Below are positions 21,066-32,520 of a stretch of DNA of 64,000 bases, piece by piece. Both the position numbers and the translations under genes were made by a program. The notes under the pieces were generated by a model. That model saw nothing but the letters and a program-made list of their open reading frames with translations, was not told where the DNA came from and searched no databases. The stretch's first letter is position 1; every line of letters starts with the position of its first letter. Origin of the DNA: Amphiura filiformis. Lineage: Eukaryota > Echinodermata > Ophiuroidea > Amphilepidida > Amphiuridae. Where the stretch lies: the NCBI RefSeq assembly GCF_039555335.1, contig NW_027305505.1:208501-272500 (forward strand), written 5' to 3'.

Positions 21066-21544
21066 AACCTAAAGTGACAAGAAGGAATTTTATGCAACCA
21101 AGCTCCAACAGACGTCGATCAGATCAAAATTCAAAATTAAAACTTAGAAATAGATTTGATGTACTCCAAGATGTAGAAGAGTGTAAAGAAGAAAATACAA
21201 CATTTTGAGGATGCTTACAAAGAAATTGCACAGAAGATTAACGGATACAAAGAGAAGGGTCAGAAACCATGAATCGGCAAGAAATCATTGTACTTAATAG
21301 AGGAGAGGATACAACAGAAGGGTAATATTGAAAAGACAGAGCCAAGTAGAATAAAACAGAACTTTAACAATAATACAGGAGCAAAGGTATGTATGTCAAG
21401 ACAAGTATGAGAAGGGAATGGGCTGATGATCTCGCCTTAGGCTGAATAAGCAGCGGGAAAACGGAGAATGAGGGAGTTATATGATATTATAAAGACTTTA
21501 AGCAATGATAAAGGACAAATCAGGGAACATATTAACAGACTAAT
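21066..21544 (+). pseudogene. LINE fragment, endonuclease-RT linker, split by the BEL element
   Basis: The reading gives NRFDVLQDVEECKEENT, AYKEIAQKINGYKEKGQKPW and IGKKSLYLIEERI, the linker of RTE/CFDP2-like LINEs (family form 'LGYREK..KPWI...W.LI.ERR'). Several frameshifts. It stops exactly at the BEL/Pao target site (CTAAT). The RT start of what appears to be the same element follows the 3' LTR at 32035-32205. Confidence 0.65.
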
Positions 21545-21994
21545 TGTTGATGCCATTTACCTAAATTCAAAGTTTGTTTAAGTGTTGTGCATCCTTAATC
21601 ATTGCATTCCTATGGCATGTTTGTTTATGTGATGAGCGCCCTTGAAGTATAAGCTAAACATAGCCTGCAGCCCATCAATCACATGTAATTTGGTGCCGAA
21701 TTTGGCACTGGAGGCTGTCATCTTGGTTTTTGATGTATTGTAGTGTAGAAGCTCTCGGTAAAGACACAATTAATCTTTACCTGAACCATCATAACTATTA
21801 TTTGTGACAAGAACTAGAAGAAGATTAGCAAGTGAAGATAATAAACATCATCAAGATACGTTTCAGCTAAAGTGTATCCTTGGATTTGTGATGATTTGTG
21901 TCACTTTTTGTTGTTGGTTCCGAGTCATCGAATATTGTATTATTTAGTACCAAGCTTCTGCTAACCAGGGGAGCAAAGCAAGTTTGCCCCTACA
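21545..21994 (+). repeat. 5' LTR of BEL/Pao element
   Basis: 450 bp, starting TGTTGATGCC and ending TTTGCCCCTACA. Preceded by target duplication CTAAT. It differs from the 3' LTR at five positions. No primer-binding site could be assigned with confidence downstream. Confidence 0.92.
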
Positions 21995-23570
21995 TTTGTA
22001 AAGATTAATTATCTGTAAGAAGATGCTATAGTTGGTAAATAGTTACCAAATAAAGGTTCAGTTGAGCGTCTGTTTGTAAGCTTAGGACCCGGTGCTTAAT
22101 CTCGCCGATTACCTCTGCGTCGTCTCGCAGCATTTCGATGGCTCTACTGCGTCTTGCAGTTTCAAGCCGCAGCACGCCGATGAATTAATATAGTGTATAA
22201 GCCATATACCTGGTTGCGAATTCGCGAGCAGTTATGGGCATCGAGTTCGCAACATCTTGCCATCTTCTTGCTCTGCGGTTTGCCATTCATTACTCAAAAC
22301 CTTTATATTAATGTTTATTGTAGTACGTACTTGAGTTTACTCACCGTGAGCAATTTGCGGATCAGTCGATATAATCCGGCAAAGAATCAACGCACTCAAG
22401 AACACTAATTTGTAAGGGTATTGTTGTTAAGTGTTATAAGCCGTTTGCGAGAAATGTAGGAGTTGGGCCGATCAAGCCGATGAACGGGTGACTGAACATG
22501 GCTTTTCATCGAGCAGACACACATTTTGTTAGTGCATATCGCAACAGTATTTTATTTCTCAGCATAGGCGCATCGGCTTGGGTCTGCGTCTTGGGTTGCG
22601 GGCACGCCGCAGACTTTATCGGCGAGATTAAGCACCCAGACCTTACCTAAAAATAGCTAAAAGCTTAAGGTCGTGTCAGCAGTGTAAACATAATCATAAA
22701 CATTGCATTGGCACAGACAGTCACCACAGCCTCCAGTCATGTCAGACGTCACTGAATATAGCAAATATTAATGAGTGTGCATGTAGATAAATGCACACTT
22801 GGTAGAAGCTTATGATTAGAACTTCAAAGAAGTTATCAAGGCCCATGAATCCGAATCGTAGAAATCAAATAAAGATATCAGTAGTAGCTGCCCGCATGTA
22901 CATTTCTAACACAGACATTAGATCTCTTGCACCGTTGTGCAGGAATGACTTGTAGAATCAAAAGCACAAACTGACACGGGACTACTACTGAAAAATAGCT
23001 TTGTGGTATTTTAATAAATATCTAATAAAGGGGTAACAAGTTTACTCCCACCCGTCGCGAGTCGCTTACGACAATTCGCGAGTCGCTTACGACAATTCGC
23101 GAGTCGCTTACGACAATTCAAATAAAGTTTGGTAGTAAAGTGCCTGTATGTACATTTCTAACACTGACATTAGATCTCTTGCACCGTTGTGCGGGAATGA
23201 CTCATAGAATCATACAACACTGACACAGGACTTCTACCTAAAAAAGAGTTTTGTGGTATTTTGTTATCAATAAACGGGCGCAAAGAGCTTACTCCCGCCC
23301 GTCGGCACACGATAAACGGGTGCATCAATCTTTCTCCCACCCGTCGGTAAGCAACGTAGGGCCTGCATTCAAGCAAAGTTTCGTGTACTGACATTCATAT
23401 TTATTTCAGGTTTCGACACATGTAGCCTCACAAACCACACTTTACACAGGTCCTACGTATAGTTTCTCACATAAATTAGTGAACCGTTGTTCACTTTAGA
23501 AAAGTATTGCGCTTCGTTGCTTGCATCGGCGTCGTTTCGTTAATCCGTTCGTTTCGGTACTATCGAAGAC
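21995..23570 (+). other. Long untranslated leader of the BEL/Pao element
   Basis: About 1.6 kb between the LTR and the first gag ATG. It contains an inverted-repeat insert (22092-22637), a diverged direct duplication of about 255 bp (copies near 22900-23050 and 23155-23310, sharing GACATTAGATCTCTTGCACC followed by GTTGTGC), and three tandem copies of a 22-bp unit with CGCGAGTCGCTTACGACAATT at about 23054-23120. No coding. Confidence 0.7.
22092..22637. repeat. Foldback segment inside the BEL leader
   Basis: GGTGCTTAATCTCGCCGAT at 22092-22110 is matched by its exact reverse complement at about 22619-22637, and similarity continues inward for about 20 bp (TCTGCG, CGT, CGCA). The interior repeats CGCCGATGAA-like and CGTCTTG words. 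Possibly a MITE captured by the element or a structured leader. Confidence 0.65.
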
Positions 23571-25143
23571 ATGTCGAGTCATAAAAGCGGTTCCGAATTA
23601 AGAAGCAGAAGATCTTATAAAAGTGATGCATTATCTAAAAGTACAGAATATGCTTTATTGCAAGCTGCAACTCGAAAGGTAGAGCTAGAATGTCGTGCCA
23701 AAGCATTGAAGGAAAAAGCAAGCTCTAGAAAGTGAGGAATTTAATATCCAAGCAAGGGCAAAAGACTTGGAACAAGAAATGCAAGCCAGGGCAAGGGACT
23801 TACAACAACAAAGAGAGTGGTTGGAAATGAAGACCGAAATAAACATACAGCAAGCCAAAATAGATGTATTGGAGGATTATGAACATAAATCCCAGAGCTT
23901 AAGAAGTAGACCAAAATCGGTGCTTGATGACCTCACAGAAGCTCAACCAGATACAAACACATCAGTGAGGCAGTGGTTGAACCACAACACCAGAGAAGGT
24001 CAAGAAATTGATGGCAAGTTCCTAGCTAAACATGATACAATTGGTGCTGTAGGTCTAAATCCAGGGGCAAGACCAAAATACACACATATGGAGTTGGGAC
24101 CTGCAAAAAATCAGCCAGCAGTGGGCATGACTACTGATGGTAAAGTACATACTGATTTAGGTCAACAAGTTCAGCCAAGAAGCAGGTTAACAACCAGTCA
24201 AGTTATGCAAGTCAACTTTCCACCACAAAGTGAAGTCTTGTTTCCTGCAGCAGCACCTGAGGAATCAGAGAGTACAGGGGACAGAATACCCCCACATTAT
24301 TTGTCTGCCACTAAATATGAAAGTATCGATGAACAGTATTGTCAGTATGGTCAAGAACAGTACAGTGAACAGTATGAACATGAAGGGCCTTCATCAGTAA
24401 AGAACGGTCATAGAGTAACTTCGTCACCAGAGCCTGATGCGAAGAAAAAACAAGTCATGTTGCCACGGCAACATGTAACAAGCGAGCCAATAGAAGTGAA
24501 AGAAGATACCAGTATAGAAAATTTGGCACGCAACCAAGACAACTTAACAAGGCTGCTGGTGGAACAACATAAACAAGCGAGTTTACCAAAGCGGACATTA
24601 CAAACATTTACTGGGGACCCGCTTCTGTATATTACTTTTATAAGAGCCTTTGAATTCATCATCGAAAATAAGAGCAAAAGCAATAGAGACCGTCTGTACT
24701 ATCTTGAACAGTACACAAGAGGTGAAGCCAACAGTTTGGTGAAAAGTTGTATTCACATGGATGATGAGGTTGGTTACCTGGAAGCAAAAAGGTTGTTGGA
24801 AAGGAAATATGGTAATAAGCACAAGATTGCAGAGGCTTACTTAGCGAAGATGAGGCAGTGGCCGAATGTGAAAGGTGATAGTTCAGGGCTACAAGATTTG
24901 TCATTATTTTTGTTAGAATGCAAAAATACCATGACCAGCCTGGGCTATACTAATGAGTTGCAAAGTACAGCAAACATTAGAATGTTGATGATGAAGTTAC
25001 CATATAGTATGAGAGACAGATGGAGGAGACAAGTAGATTATGTAGAAGAAGAAAGAAACAAAGTGGTAACATTTGAAGATTTCACCTCCTTCCTAGAAAA
25101 ACAGGCTAGAATAGAACTAATGCTGCCTACGGTAGAAGTGTGA
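23571..25143 (+). pseudogene. BEL/Pao gag, capsid region
   Basis: The start ATG at 23571 opens MSSHKSGSELRSRRSYKS, followed by a coiled-coil-like, Glu/Gln-rich region (QARAKDLEQEMQARARDLQQ). One extra A in the A-run at 23713-23717 breaks the frame. The capsid-like part (about 24580-25120) contains FTGDPLLYITFIRAFEF, then LYYLEQYTRGEANSLV and AKRLLERKYGN, the conserved 'F.GDP..Y..F...F' and 'L..Y..G.A' blocks of BEL/Pao gag. The frame ends in TGA at 25141-25143, where the next frame begins, consistent with a one-base loss. Gag would assemble the retrotransposon particle. Confidence 0.85.
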
Positions 25144-25697
25144 CGGAGAAGGAAGATAGTACTAAGAAGGAAGAAAGGGTAAAAAACCCAAACTATCAGA
25201 CTTATAAAGCTAGAAGAAATCTAGCAACAATCACAGAAGCTGTGTCGGCAAGTGTGACATCAAATAGTCCAGGAGCCAGACCAAATGTAATGTCATATAG
25301 TCCAGGAGCCAGGCCAAATGTGTCGTCAAGTAGCCCAGGAGCCGACAAGCCGTGTACATATTGCAAGGGTAAAGATCACACTTTGGAAATGTGTAACAAA
25401 TTGAAGGAAAAGCCTATAAGTGACCGGTTGCAGTATCTAAGAGAGTTGGGAGTTTGTTTTGGCTACCTAAAGAAAGCAACACATTACAGTAAAATCTGCA
25501 AATACAAGCTTACCTGCAAGACATGTAAAAAGCGCCATCCAACAGTGCTACATGTGAAACAGGAAGAGACACAGAAGTCTGGTGAAGTTGCCAATCAGAC
25601 TTGTGGGCTTACAGGCGCCGGAGCTAAATCTAGCGAATCATATCCCACAATAATACCAGTCATAGTCTACTCAAGAGTTTTCAGAATGTCTGTATAA
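25140..25697 (+). pseudogene. BEL/Pao gag zinc knuckles
   Basis: The frame after the break at 25140. It carries three imperfect repeats of SPGARPNV (residues about 43-70), then the paired Cys/His knuckles CTYCKGKDHTLEMC and HYSKICKYKLTCKTCKKRHP, with LREL.VCFGYLKK between them. This is the typical C-terminal nucleic-acid-binding region of BEL/Pao gag, before protease. A TAA at 25695-25697 interrupts the link to protease: the reading continues in the same frame immediately after it, so it looks like a point nonsense change rather than a natural end. Confidence 0.85.
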
Positions 25698-26740
25698 ACT
25701 TACGCCTATCTCGACAACGGCAGTGATGCTGTATTCTGTTCTGAAAGGCTGCAAAGGGAACTACATGTTAAGGGCAAGAAAACCAAGCTGGAAATTGAAA
25801 CCATAACAGATGATATCATAGTAGACAGTGAAGTCATCCAAGATTTAGAAGTTTCTGACATGAACAGAAATAATATCATCTCTCTTCCAAAGGCATACAC
25901 ACAAGATAAGATCCCTGGTGACTTGGCTGACATTATTAACCAGGATGATATTGATGCAATTCCTTATATGGAAGAAGTTAAGCTAGGAAGATTAAGTGAT
26001 GAATCTCAATGCCATATTGGTCTCCTCATAGGAAATAATGTGCCTAAGGCATTTGAGCCAATACATGTAGTAAACAGCCAAGGTGAAGGACCTTTCGCCT
26101 GCCAAACTAGACTTGGATGGACAGTGTATGGTATCAAAAATAAAGAACACAAAAGGACATCAGTCATCCACAGAATTAAAGCACATGACACTATTGACCA
26201 GCAATTAGAGAAACTCTACAACGCTGAGTTCAATGAGTGAATCATTGATGACAAACCAGAGAGAAGCGTGAGTGAAGGACAATTCCTAAACAGAGTAGAA
26301 GCATCAATCAAGTATGTAGATGGGCACTACCAAGTAGGTTTCCCGCTCAAAGATGATGACATGGAATTGCCGAACAATATACATCAAGCCGAATTGCGGG
26401 TATGCCATCTGAAGAGGAAGTTAGAAAGGGACTCGGTTTTCAACGACCAATACACTGCATTCATGAATGATATGTTTAAAAATGATTATGCAGAAGAAGT
26501 GCCCAAAGATGCATGTAATAGAAAGGATGGCAAGGTGTGGTATGTCCCCCACCATGGGGTGTTTCACCCCACCAAGGGCAAGCTGCGAGTTGTATTTGAT
26601 TGTGCGGCGAAGTACATGGGCCAGTCTTTAAACTCACAATTACTAAAAGGATCCGACTTGACAAGCAACTTGGTAGGTGTGTTGACGAGGTTTAGAGAGC
26701 ACCCTGTTGGAGTTGTAGCAGATATAAAAGCAATGTCCAT
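25698..26740 (+). pseudogene. BEL/Pao protease and RT N-terminal part
   Basis: The same frame continues with TYAYLDNGSDAVFCSERLQ, where LDNGS is the protease active-site motif in this family. Then GLLIGNNVPKAFEPIHV and GPFACQTRLGWTVYG mark the conserved pre-RT region. A TGA at 26238-26240 interrupts the frame (an Arg codon is expected, compatible with CpG decay), after which FPLKDDDMELPNN, VWYVPHHGVFHPTKGKLRVV and FDCAAKYMGQSLNSQLLKG mark the RT fingers. The palm opening VVADIKAM holds the first catalytic Asp. One T is missing at about 26735, shifting the frame. Confidence 0.88.
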
Positions 26741-28594
26741 CAAGTGCGTGTACCAGAATCAGACAGAGACTTAGTAAGATTTCTATGGTGGCCCTACGGT
26801 GACCTGAGTCTGCCTCTGAAGGAATATAGGATGAATGTGCACTTGTTTGGTGCAACTTCGTCTCCTTCATGTGCGAATTTCGCACTGAGAAAGACCGCTG
26901 ATGATGGTAAGGAGAAATACAGTGAAGAAGTATGCAACACAGTGCTGTCCAACTTCTATGTCGATGATTACCTCAAATCTATCGAAAGTGAAAGCAAAGC
27001 TATTCAACTCGTCAGTGATCTCACCAATTTGTGTAAGGATGGTGGTTTCAAGTTGACCAAGTGGTTGAGTAACTCAAGAGAAGTGTTGCAGTCAGTTCCT
27101 GAAGACGATAGAGCTGAGACTACAAAGACACTAGATTTGAAGAATGAAGAGTTACCATCAGAAAAGGTGCTGGGGTTGCTATGGTCACCAGAAACCGACA
27201 GGTTTGGCTTCCATATTAAGGTGAAAGAGAGACCTCCTACCAGAAGAGGCATCCTAGCAACTGTAAGCTCCATCTATGACCCGCTAGGATTTGTTGCTCC
27301 AGCAATCCTGCCAGCAAAACAAATACTGCAGAACTTACGCAAGCTGCAGCTTGGTTGGGATGAGTCTATTCCTAGTGAGCTTCTGACCCGTTGGGAAAGA
27401 TGGCTTGATGAAGTACCGAAATTGTCAGATTTCACCATCGAAAGATGTTTCAAGCCCAAGGACTTTGAAGAAAGTGAAGTCCAGATGCACCACTTCTGTG
27501 ATGCAAGTCAGAAGGGGTATGGTTCAGTGAGTTACTTACGATTCGTTAATGAGAGTGGTCAAGTGCATCTTACTCTCCTGACAGCCAAGGCAAGAGTTGC
27601 TCCTTTGAAGATCATAACTATACCTCGCCTAGAGTTAACTGCAGCTGCAATGGCAGTAAAGGTCAACAACATGTTGCAAAAGGAACTACAGTTGAAAGTC
27701 GAAAGCACATACTTCTGGACTGATAGTCAGACCGTGATCAAGTATATTAACAATGACACCGCCAGATTCCACACCTTTGTGGCTAATCGAGTCGCATTGA
27801 TTAGAGATGGCTCCCAGCCACACCAATGGAAGTATGTAGGAACCAGCTCAAACCCTGCAGACGATTGCTCAAGGGGCTTAGCCGTTGATTGCTTCCTCAA
27901 GAATAGAAGGTGGACTGATGGTCCAGACTTCTTACACAAAGCAGAAAACCAGTGGCCAAAGACTACCATTGGAAACAGCGCTGAAGAGCTAGCTGATGAT
28001 CCAGAAGTTAAAAGGAAATTAGTAGTCAACACAGCGTTGACAGAAGAAGCAACAGATACAATGGAGAAACTACTTACACGATTCTCCTCATGGTATCAAC
28101 TTTGTCGTTGTGTTGCATGGATCCTCAGAGTCAAGAAATATCTCCGTAAGATCTGTCATGATAGAGATGATGATAGAGTTGATGATAGAGTTGATAATGG
28201 AGATGATGACGGTAGAAAGAATGATGAGAATGAAGAGCATGGCAACATTACAGATTTGCTTAATGTTGCTGACATGCAAGAAGCAGAAAGAGCTGTGATA
28301 GTATATGTCCAAACCAAGGCATATCCAGAAGAAATTAAGACACTAAAAGAGCTGCAATTGAGAAGTAATGACAGTCAGCCAGAAGACAACTTGCGACAAG
28401 TTAGCAAGATTAAGAAAGCAAGTCCTCTCTACAGACTTAATCCATTTATAGAAGATGGAGTAGTCAGAGTAGGTGGTCGACTGGCTAAGTCAGCTCTACC
28501 TGAAAAGACAAAATTTCCATCAATCATACAAAAGAAGTCCCACATTGCAAAGTTGATTTTACATGACGTTCATGAAGCAACTGGACATGGGGGG
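26741..28594 (+). pseudogene. BEL/Pao RT palm, RNase H and N-terminal integrase
   Basis: The frame of 26744-28624 carries RFLWWPYGDLSLPLKEYRMN, then HLFGATSSPSCANFALRKTA and the catalytic SNFYVDDYLKS (about 26950-26982). The connection has RRGILATVSSIYDPLGFVAP. RNase H follows with HHFCDASQKGYGSVSYLR (first Asp), IPRLELTAAAMAVKV (Glu), YFWTDSQTVIKYI (Asp) and GTSSNPADDCSRG (last Asp). An Asp-rich low-complexity stretch at about 28160-28230 is unusual. The frame breaks in a run of six G at 28589-28594, one G too many, just after DVHEATGHGG, the His of the integrase HHCC domain. All catalytic residues of RT and RNase H are present. Confidence 0.9.
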
Positions 28595-29849
28595 CACAAA
28601 CCACATGTTGGCTCACCTGCATAAGAAGTACTGGATAACAAATGCTAATGCAGCAGCTAGAAAGGTTATCAACAGTTGCATCACCTGCAGAAAGAGGAAT
28701 GCAAAAGTACAACAGCAGATGATGAGTGATCTTCCCAAAGACAGAGTCACTCCAGGAGAGCCACCATTTTCAAGAGTTGGAATGGACTATTTCGGTCCAC
28801 TAGAAGTTAAACAAGGCCGTAGTATAGTCAAGCGATATGGTGTAGTGTTCGTCTGCCTTGCATCCAAAGCCATACACATTGAAATGGCAGCGTCTTTGGA
28901 TACCGATGCCTGCGTGAATGTCATACGACGATTCGTGTCCAGAAGAGGCCAAGTGAAACAGATCCGCTCTGACAATGGCACCAATTTGATAGGGGCAGAA
29001 AGAGAGTTACGCCGAGAAATTGCAGCTTGGAATCAAGACAGAATCCATGACTACCTTCTGCAAAGAGAGATTGAGTGGACCTTTAATCCACCAGCAGGAA
29101 GTCACCATGGAGGCATCTGGGAACGTCAAATACGGACAATCAGGAAAGTGATGTGCTCTGTTATAAAGGAACAAACACTAACAGATGACTCTCTTCGTAC
29201 ATTACTGTGTGAGATAGAAGCCATAGTTAACAGCCGACCACTCACCAATGTTCCTGGAGAAGTATCTGATTTAGAGCCACTTACACCAAATCACCTTCTT
29301 CAACTAAAGAGTGACATGATCTTACCACCAGCCGCTGCAGGAAAGCTGAGTCAGTATGCCAAGCGTCGGTGGAGGCAAGTCCAGTATCTGGCAGACCTGT
29401 TTTGGCGCAGATGGATCAAGGAATACCTTCCTCAGTTACAGCAAAGACAAAGGTGGATTCACCCACAGCGAAATGCCAAGGTGGGAGATGTCGTCATGGT
29501 TGTAAATGAATCTACTCCCAGAAACGTCTGGCCGCTAGGAAGGGTGATCGAAACTCTCCCTGCAAGTGATGGACTGGTTCGACGTGTGAGGGTGAAAACT
29601 AGGACAAGCATTCTCACCAGACCCATTGATAAACTGTGTTTGCTGTTGGAATCAGAAGTCCCAGATCTAGATATAGGAGTGAAGAAAGATTCTACTTCAA
29701 CTCATCCATCAGTACAAGCACTGGGTAACCCAAGTACCAAGCCTAAAACTACGTCCAGTGCTACCAACAATGAAACTGTATCAGTGTCAGGTACTCCAGA
29801 AGCAAGACCACGACGAACATTGAAACCAGTGAAACGCCTGGACTTGTAA
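28595..29849 (+). pseudogene. BEL/Pao integrase
   Basis: A frame of 428 residues (28563-29849), of which the part after the G run is genuine. It completes the HHCC zinc domain (HMLAHLHKKYWI, then SCITCRKRN), then the catalytic core: VGMDYFGPLEVK (first Asp), IRSDNGTNLIGAE (second Asp) and GIWERQIRTIRKVM (Glu). The C-terminal part (WRRWIKEYLPQLQQRQRW, VGDVVMVVNE, WPLGRVIE) matches the BEL/Pao integrase tail with its 'P...WPLGR' block. The core triad is intact. The stop TAA is at 29847-29849. Integrase would insert the cDNA; in this copy it is cut off from the upstream pol. Confidence 0.9.
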
Positions 29850-31424
29850 AGCACTAAAGAACTAATAGTGTTATAACAACAAGCCAATGAAACCGTTATA
29901 ACCAAAAGGTATCAGCTAAGCTAAATTGCCACTTAGTCTGGAGGCTAAGCTACGGATCAGCTGATATATAAAATAAGACTAACCATCAGTTTACGTTAAA
30001 TTGCCATGAAAGGCAAGCTGACACCTTGCTTTCACTTTGGAACAACTGATGCAAACTGTCAAATTCATCATGAGATCTACCAGATGTGACGACAGATGAA
30101 CCTACCTGAACTACAGAAGTGAAGACTGGTGATTCATCTCTACAGCGACGTGTCTGCGTTTAGTGTGAAGTTGCCAGATTCGTATACAACTCATCGTCAA
30201 GATCAAGAATGAACATGTTTGTCACCGATCACCACATCTGTGAATTTGATTTTGTAAAGAAGAATCCTATGCATGCAATTTGTACCGATGGAACCATTGT
30301 GCATCATTAGCAAGTTTGTTTAAAGTTTGGTACACCACAGGCCCATGGAGTTAATTTGCAAGATTCTACATCGTATTCTACTGCTTAAAATGTGTGCACG
30401 ATTTGTGGATGTGTACAGCCAGCATGTAAACCATATTTGGGATACACCCTTTTGAAAGTATGTTCCGTGCGTGTATTTTGGAATCTCGATAATGCTCAAA
30501 TTTGATTTCTCTTGAAATTGTTGCTCTGCTATTAATCAAAGGGTATGCATGATCGAGGTCTGAAATAATTTCACTCAAGTTTGTAATTGTGTATTCCTAT
30601 TCACATGTACTTTGCAAGTAAATGCATCCTATCAGCATCTGGTGTTTTGACTATAACCTGGATTGACTGAATTTGCAAATTTGGGCCATGGCTGCTATGG
30701 TTGTGCACAGGCAGTCATATTATATCAAGTTGTGTTTTTCTCATGGCTGCTATGGTTGTGCACAGGCAGTCATATTATATCAAGTTGTATTCTCATTTAC
30801 AAGGTGTACCAAACAAGATATTCGCATGCAAGGAGTTATGTACTTTCATCTAAAGGACAGCAACATACTGCATTTCTAGTTTATAAACTAAACATTGTTT
30901 GTTCATGTTGATATGTTGTGATCATGTTGCACTTAAATAGTATCTCCCATGTGTTCAGTTGGCTTTTCCAATCTCACCAAAATTTGCCTGTTGTGTGGGC
31001 TTTTGTTTGGTTTTGTTTCATGTAATTTTGGTTGGCATGGGCAGTTATCTCTCGAGTGCAGCATCATCTAACTTGTAAAATGAAGCCAAATAATTCTTTC
31101 ATGTGAAGCTAAAATCACTTTTCGAAATTTCCAAAACTCAGTTTATTTTTTCTTTTGGATCAAATCACTTGAAATTTTTGAAATGTTTTTTTTGTTTTGA
31201 ATCATAGCATTGATACAAGTTTTTATCACACAAGTGAATCTCAGATAAAGGTTTTTTGATTTCACAAATTTATTCATGTTTCAAAATCAGTCAAGTTTGA
31301 TGTTTGAAGTTTAAGGGGTCACAAAGGCACCTCTTGTAAAAGGTTCAGTTTTGTCAGTAAATGGCACACCAAAACTATGTTTTAAGAAGAATTGTTGCTG
31401 GTAGCAGACAATTAGGCGCCGGAA
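29850..31424 (+). other. Untranslated 3' region of the BEL/Pao element
   Basis: About 1.6 kb without coding sequence. A 55-bp direct duplication lies at about 30686-30790 (GCTGCTATGGTTGTGCACAG in both copies). No env-like frame. Just before the LTR the sequence reads GGCGCCGGAA, a weak candidate for the polypurine tract. Confidence 0.7.
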
Positions 31425-31874
31425 TGTTGATGCCATTTACCTAAATTCAAAGTTTGTTTAAGTGTTGTGCATCCTTAACCATTGCATTCCTATGGCATGT
31501 TTGTTTATGTGATGAGCGCCCTTGAAGTATAAGCTAAACATAGCCTGCAGCCCATCAATCACATGTAATTTGGTGCCGAATTTGGCACTGGAGGCTGTCA
31601 TCTTGGTTTTTGATGTCTTGTAGTGTAGAAGCTCTCGGTAAAGACACAATTAATCTTTACCTGAACCAACATAACGATTATTTGTGACAAGAACTAGAAG
31701 AAGATTAGCAAGTGAAGATAATAAACATCATCAAGATACGTTTCAGCTAAAGTGTATCCTTGGATTTGTGATGATTTGTGTCACTTTTTGTTGTTGGTTC
31801 CGAGTCATCGAAGATTGTATTATTTAGTACCAAGCTTCTGCTAACCAGGGGAGCAAAGCAAGTTTGCCCCTACA
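31425..31874 (+). repeat. 3' LTR of BEL/Pao element
   Basis: 450 bp, same ends as the 5' LTR, followed by target duplication CTAAT at 31875-31879. Five single-base differences to the 5' copy. Confidence 0.92.
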
Positions 31875-31879
31875 CTAAT

Positions 31880-32246
31880 CTGCAAGGAAAACAAGTTATC
31901 GAGAACATTTTGAAAAAGTTCTAAACTGACCATTACCAATCAACCCAGAATTAGAGGAATTAAATTGACAATAATGATCAAGTGCAGGTAATAGAGGCCA
32001 TGAGGACATCCCTGATAGCCACATCTCAAAAGCAGAAATTAGAGCAGCAGTTTGAAAGTTGAAAATGGAAAATCTGGTGGCAAAGATGAATTTACGGCAG
32101 AATTATTGAAAATAGACATAGACACAATAGACCATGTTAAAACTGAGCTAAGTACCACATGGAGAACCAGAAATTCTCATATGGTTTATCTGGACCAGTT
32201 TTGCAAGGGGAACAGGAATTTGTTGGGTAAAAAGCCCGTAACCTAA
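31880..32246 (+). pseudogene. LINE fragment, RT start, other side of the BEL insertion
   Basis: The reading includes SHISKAEIRAAV, KVENGKSGGKDEFTAELLKI and LSTTWRTRN, which match the 'EI..AI..LKNGKAPG.D...E.LK' entry of LINE RTs, in the order expected after the linker at 21066-21544. Truncated after about 32205. Confidence 0.6.
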
Positions 32247-32251
32247 GAAAT

Positions 32252-32520
32252 TTTCCGTGAGGGCGCTTGTTTTCAAAATGGCCGCCAAAATCCAATATAT
32301 ATGGTTAAATTAGTCACTTTAGGACATATTTAACCATATTTTGGATTTTTATTGATAGCAATAATGTACTACTAAGTCAGGTTATTAATATGAAGGTAAC
32401 AGGAGGTCACAGCTGAGGGAGCTTTTTTTCAAAATGGCCGCCAAAATCAATGAACAACATATAATGGTTAAATTAGTCACTGTAGGGGCATATTTAACCA
32501 GATTTTGGATTTATTATTAG
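32252..32520. repeat. Two diverged tandem copies containing CAAAATGGCCGCCAAAATC
   Basis: Copies at about 32262-32345 and 32425-32512 share GCTT/CTTTTT..TCAAAATGGCCGCCAAAATC and GGTTAAATTAGTCACT..AGG.CATATTTAACCA (period about 163 bp). Each contains the inverted pair GGTTAAAT/ATTTAACC. Function unknown. Confidence 0.65.

Larger units (their letters stand above)
21545..31874 (+). mobile_element. BEL/Pao LTR retrotransposon, complete with LTRs
   Basis: Two 450-bp LTRs (TG...CA) flank a 9.4-kb interior with gag, protease, RT, RNase H and integrase in the order and with the motifs of BEL/Pao. The 5-bp target duplication CTAAT (21540-21544 and 31875-31879) proves insertion as a unit into an older LINE. 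The LTRs differ at 5 of 450 positions by eye (about 1.1%), so insertion is fairly recent, yet coding is broken by at least four frameshifts and two stops. It lies antisense to the TRPM gene inside its largest intron. There is no env-like frame. Confidence 0.92.

Noticed and set aside
24408-24904. Minus-strand frames across the BEL gag
   Set aside because: Shadows of the plus-strand gag reading.
29850-31424. Searched for an env-like gene in the BEL element
   Set aside because: Only short frames without signal peptide or transmembrane pattern.
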